Origin: a bacterium
Lineage (GTDB): Bacteria > UBP15 > UBA6099 > JAJRTR01
NCBI GenBank assembly: GCA_024278215.1
Contig: JAJRTR010000091.1
Span: 1-42,753 of the forward strand
Length of the DNA stretch: 42,753 bases
Reading direction: 5' to 3'
Below are positions 42,019 to 42,753 of the stretch, piece after piece. Position 1 is the first letter of the stretch. Each line of letters opens with the position of its first letter. Below the pieces are notes generated by a model, which saw only the letters and a list, made by a program, of their open reading frames with translations, ran no database searches and had not been told where the DNA came from. Made by a program: the position numbers and the translations under genes.

Positions 42019-42711
42019 ATGAAGAATAATAAAAGATTGTTATCTGTAATATTACCATTATTATTAATTGGTGTCTTTTTGACATACAAATGCATTTTTA
42101 TCAAAAAGAAAAGTGCCCTTTATCAGGAAAGAAAAATGATACTAATCAATAAAACGGATGATTATTACAAAATACTAATGAAGAAATCAGAGGATATTTT
42201 TAATTCTGCAAACAATATCGCAGATGGCATAAAACATGATATGCCAGACGACGTATTAGAAAATATATGTAATCTTAGAAAATTGAAGAAAACGGATTTA
42301 ACGGAATATTATAAGATAAAAAAACATTTGGTTATAAATATAAAAAAATCAGCGATAAGAAAACTCCCTTCATCTGGGTTTAACCATGATGAATATTATC
42401 GAGAAAACATAATTCATTATATAAGTGCAGAGAATGATATGATCTTTGTATTTAATAAGGCAAGAACTGATACATATGATATGTGTTTAACGGAAATATG
42501 GAATTTACAGGGCAACGATTGGTGTATGAATGATTTGAAAAATGAGTTTTCCAGAGAGTCACAAACAATATGTTGTTTAGAAAACAGGAAGATAGAAATG
42601 GAATGTTTTTTTACTGGACAGTACCAAGTTTACCATCAAGCTGCAAGGCGAAAGTCAGGTAATCTACCAGGGTCGGCGTTTTCGAGGATGAATAACGCAA
42701 GGTCGGCCTGA
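42019..42711 (+). CDS. Hypothetical membrane-anchored protein, candidate immunity
   Basis: About 230 residues. An N-terminal hydrophobic segment (LLSVILPLLLIGVFLTYK) is followed by a charged, mainly helical domain. AT-rich. The start is ATG at 42019 after AAAGGG, 15 bases past the Cys-rich cassette. The last 30 residues are encoded by sequence of higher GC content, suggesting the true C-terminus was replaced by a junction. An immunity role follows only from position. Confidence 0.5.
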   Translation: MKNNKRLLSVILPLLLIGVFLTYKCIFIKKKSALYQERKMILINKTDDYYKILMKKSEDIFNSANNIADGIKHDMPDDVLENICNLRKLKKTDLTEYYKIKKHLVINIKKSAIRKLPSSGFNHDEYYRENIIHYISAENDMIFVFNKARTDTYDMCLTEIWNLQGNDWCMNDLKNEFSRESQTICCLENRKIEMECFFTGQYQVYHQAARRKSGNLPGSAFSRMNNARSA

Positions 42712-42752
42712 TTATCCCCGGCAAAGAGAAATTCGGGAAGTGAATGCCTCAG
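42636..42752 (-). other. Possible C-terminus of a minus-strand gene at window edge
   Basis: On the minus strand a frame is open from the window edge to a stop at 42636-42638, reading FLFAGDNQADLALFILENAD. The base composition here is like the rest of the chromosome, not like the toxin region. It may be the end of a gene or a chance frame; too short to say. Confidence 0.25.
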
Positions 42753-42753
42753 G

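Noticed and set aside
1-42753. CRISPR arrays, tRNA or rRNA genes
   Set aside because: No regularly spaced repeats and no cloverleaf or rRNA landmarks were seen on reading through; a covariance search could still find a missed small RNA.

Overview
The window looks like a chromosomal piece of an uncultured, anaerobic, sulfate-reducing bacterium of medium GC content. It carries the full set of genes for activating sulfate and reducing APS (sat, aprBA, qmoABC), a two-gene 2-oxoacid:ferredoxin oxidoreductase, and outer-membrane and lipoprotein genes. No ribosomal or tRNA gene is present, so the phylum cannot be fixed; Desulfobacterota, Nitrospirota or a candidate phylum with the same pathway would all fit.

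Layout. 1-1527: mostly non-coding, opening with a 180-bp hairpin-forming repeat that has terminal inverted repeats, then one possible small gene, then a clear sigma70-type promoter and a structured leader for sat. 1528-12095: the sulfate respiration block, all on the + strand: sat (own terminator), aprB-aprA (own terminator), a small zinc-ribbon gene, a YkgJ-type cysteine-cluster gene, qmoA-qmoB-qmoC (terminator). 12288-13943: a CoA-disulfide/persulfide reductase with a rhodanese tail. 14205-20341: minus-strand genes for an HNH nuclease, a TrpB-like enzyme, a small protein, a large acidic TPR membrane protein and an IolB-like isomerase. 20460-22076: a radical SAM/SPASM protein with an extra N-terminal domain. 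22276-24919 (minus): two small zinc-ribbon or membrane proteins and a class II aldolase. 25322-29455 (+): fused gamma-delta and alpha-beta subunits of a 2-oxoacid:ferredoxin oxidoreductase, then a stand-alone methionine-synthase reactivation-type domain. 29670-32595 (minus): cinA and an MmgE/PrpD gene. 32640-33527: a graveyard of insertion-sequence remnants and short repeats. 33528-38843 (minus): an operon for an outer-membrane-type protein, a FecR-domain protein and a very large PKD/IPT lipoprotein, with a recognisable promoter. 38953-42753: repeats, then an AT-rich, apparently acquired polymorphic-toxin region with the tip of an Rhs protein, a cysteine-rich toxin-like domain, small membrane proteins and a second, displaced copy of a related cysteine-rich domain.

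Function. Sat makes APS from sulfate and ATP, AprBA reduces APS to sulfite and AMP, and QmoABC is the expected electron route from the quinone pool to AprBA. DsrAB and pyrophosphatase are not in the window. The oxidoreductase pair would supply reduced ferredoxin from 2-oxoacids.

The least explained parts are four families of short mobile or structured repeats (two copies of three of them lie in this window), and the paired cysteine-rich C-terminal domains of the Rhs locus, which I do not recognise as a named toxin family.
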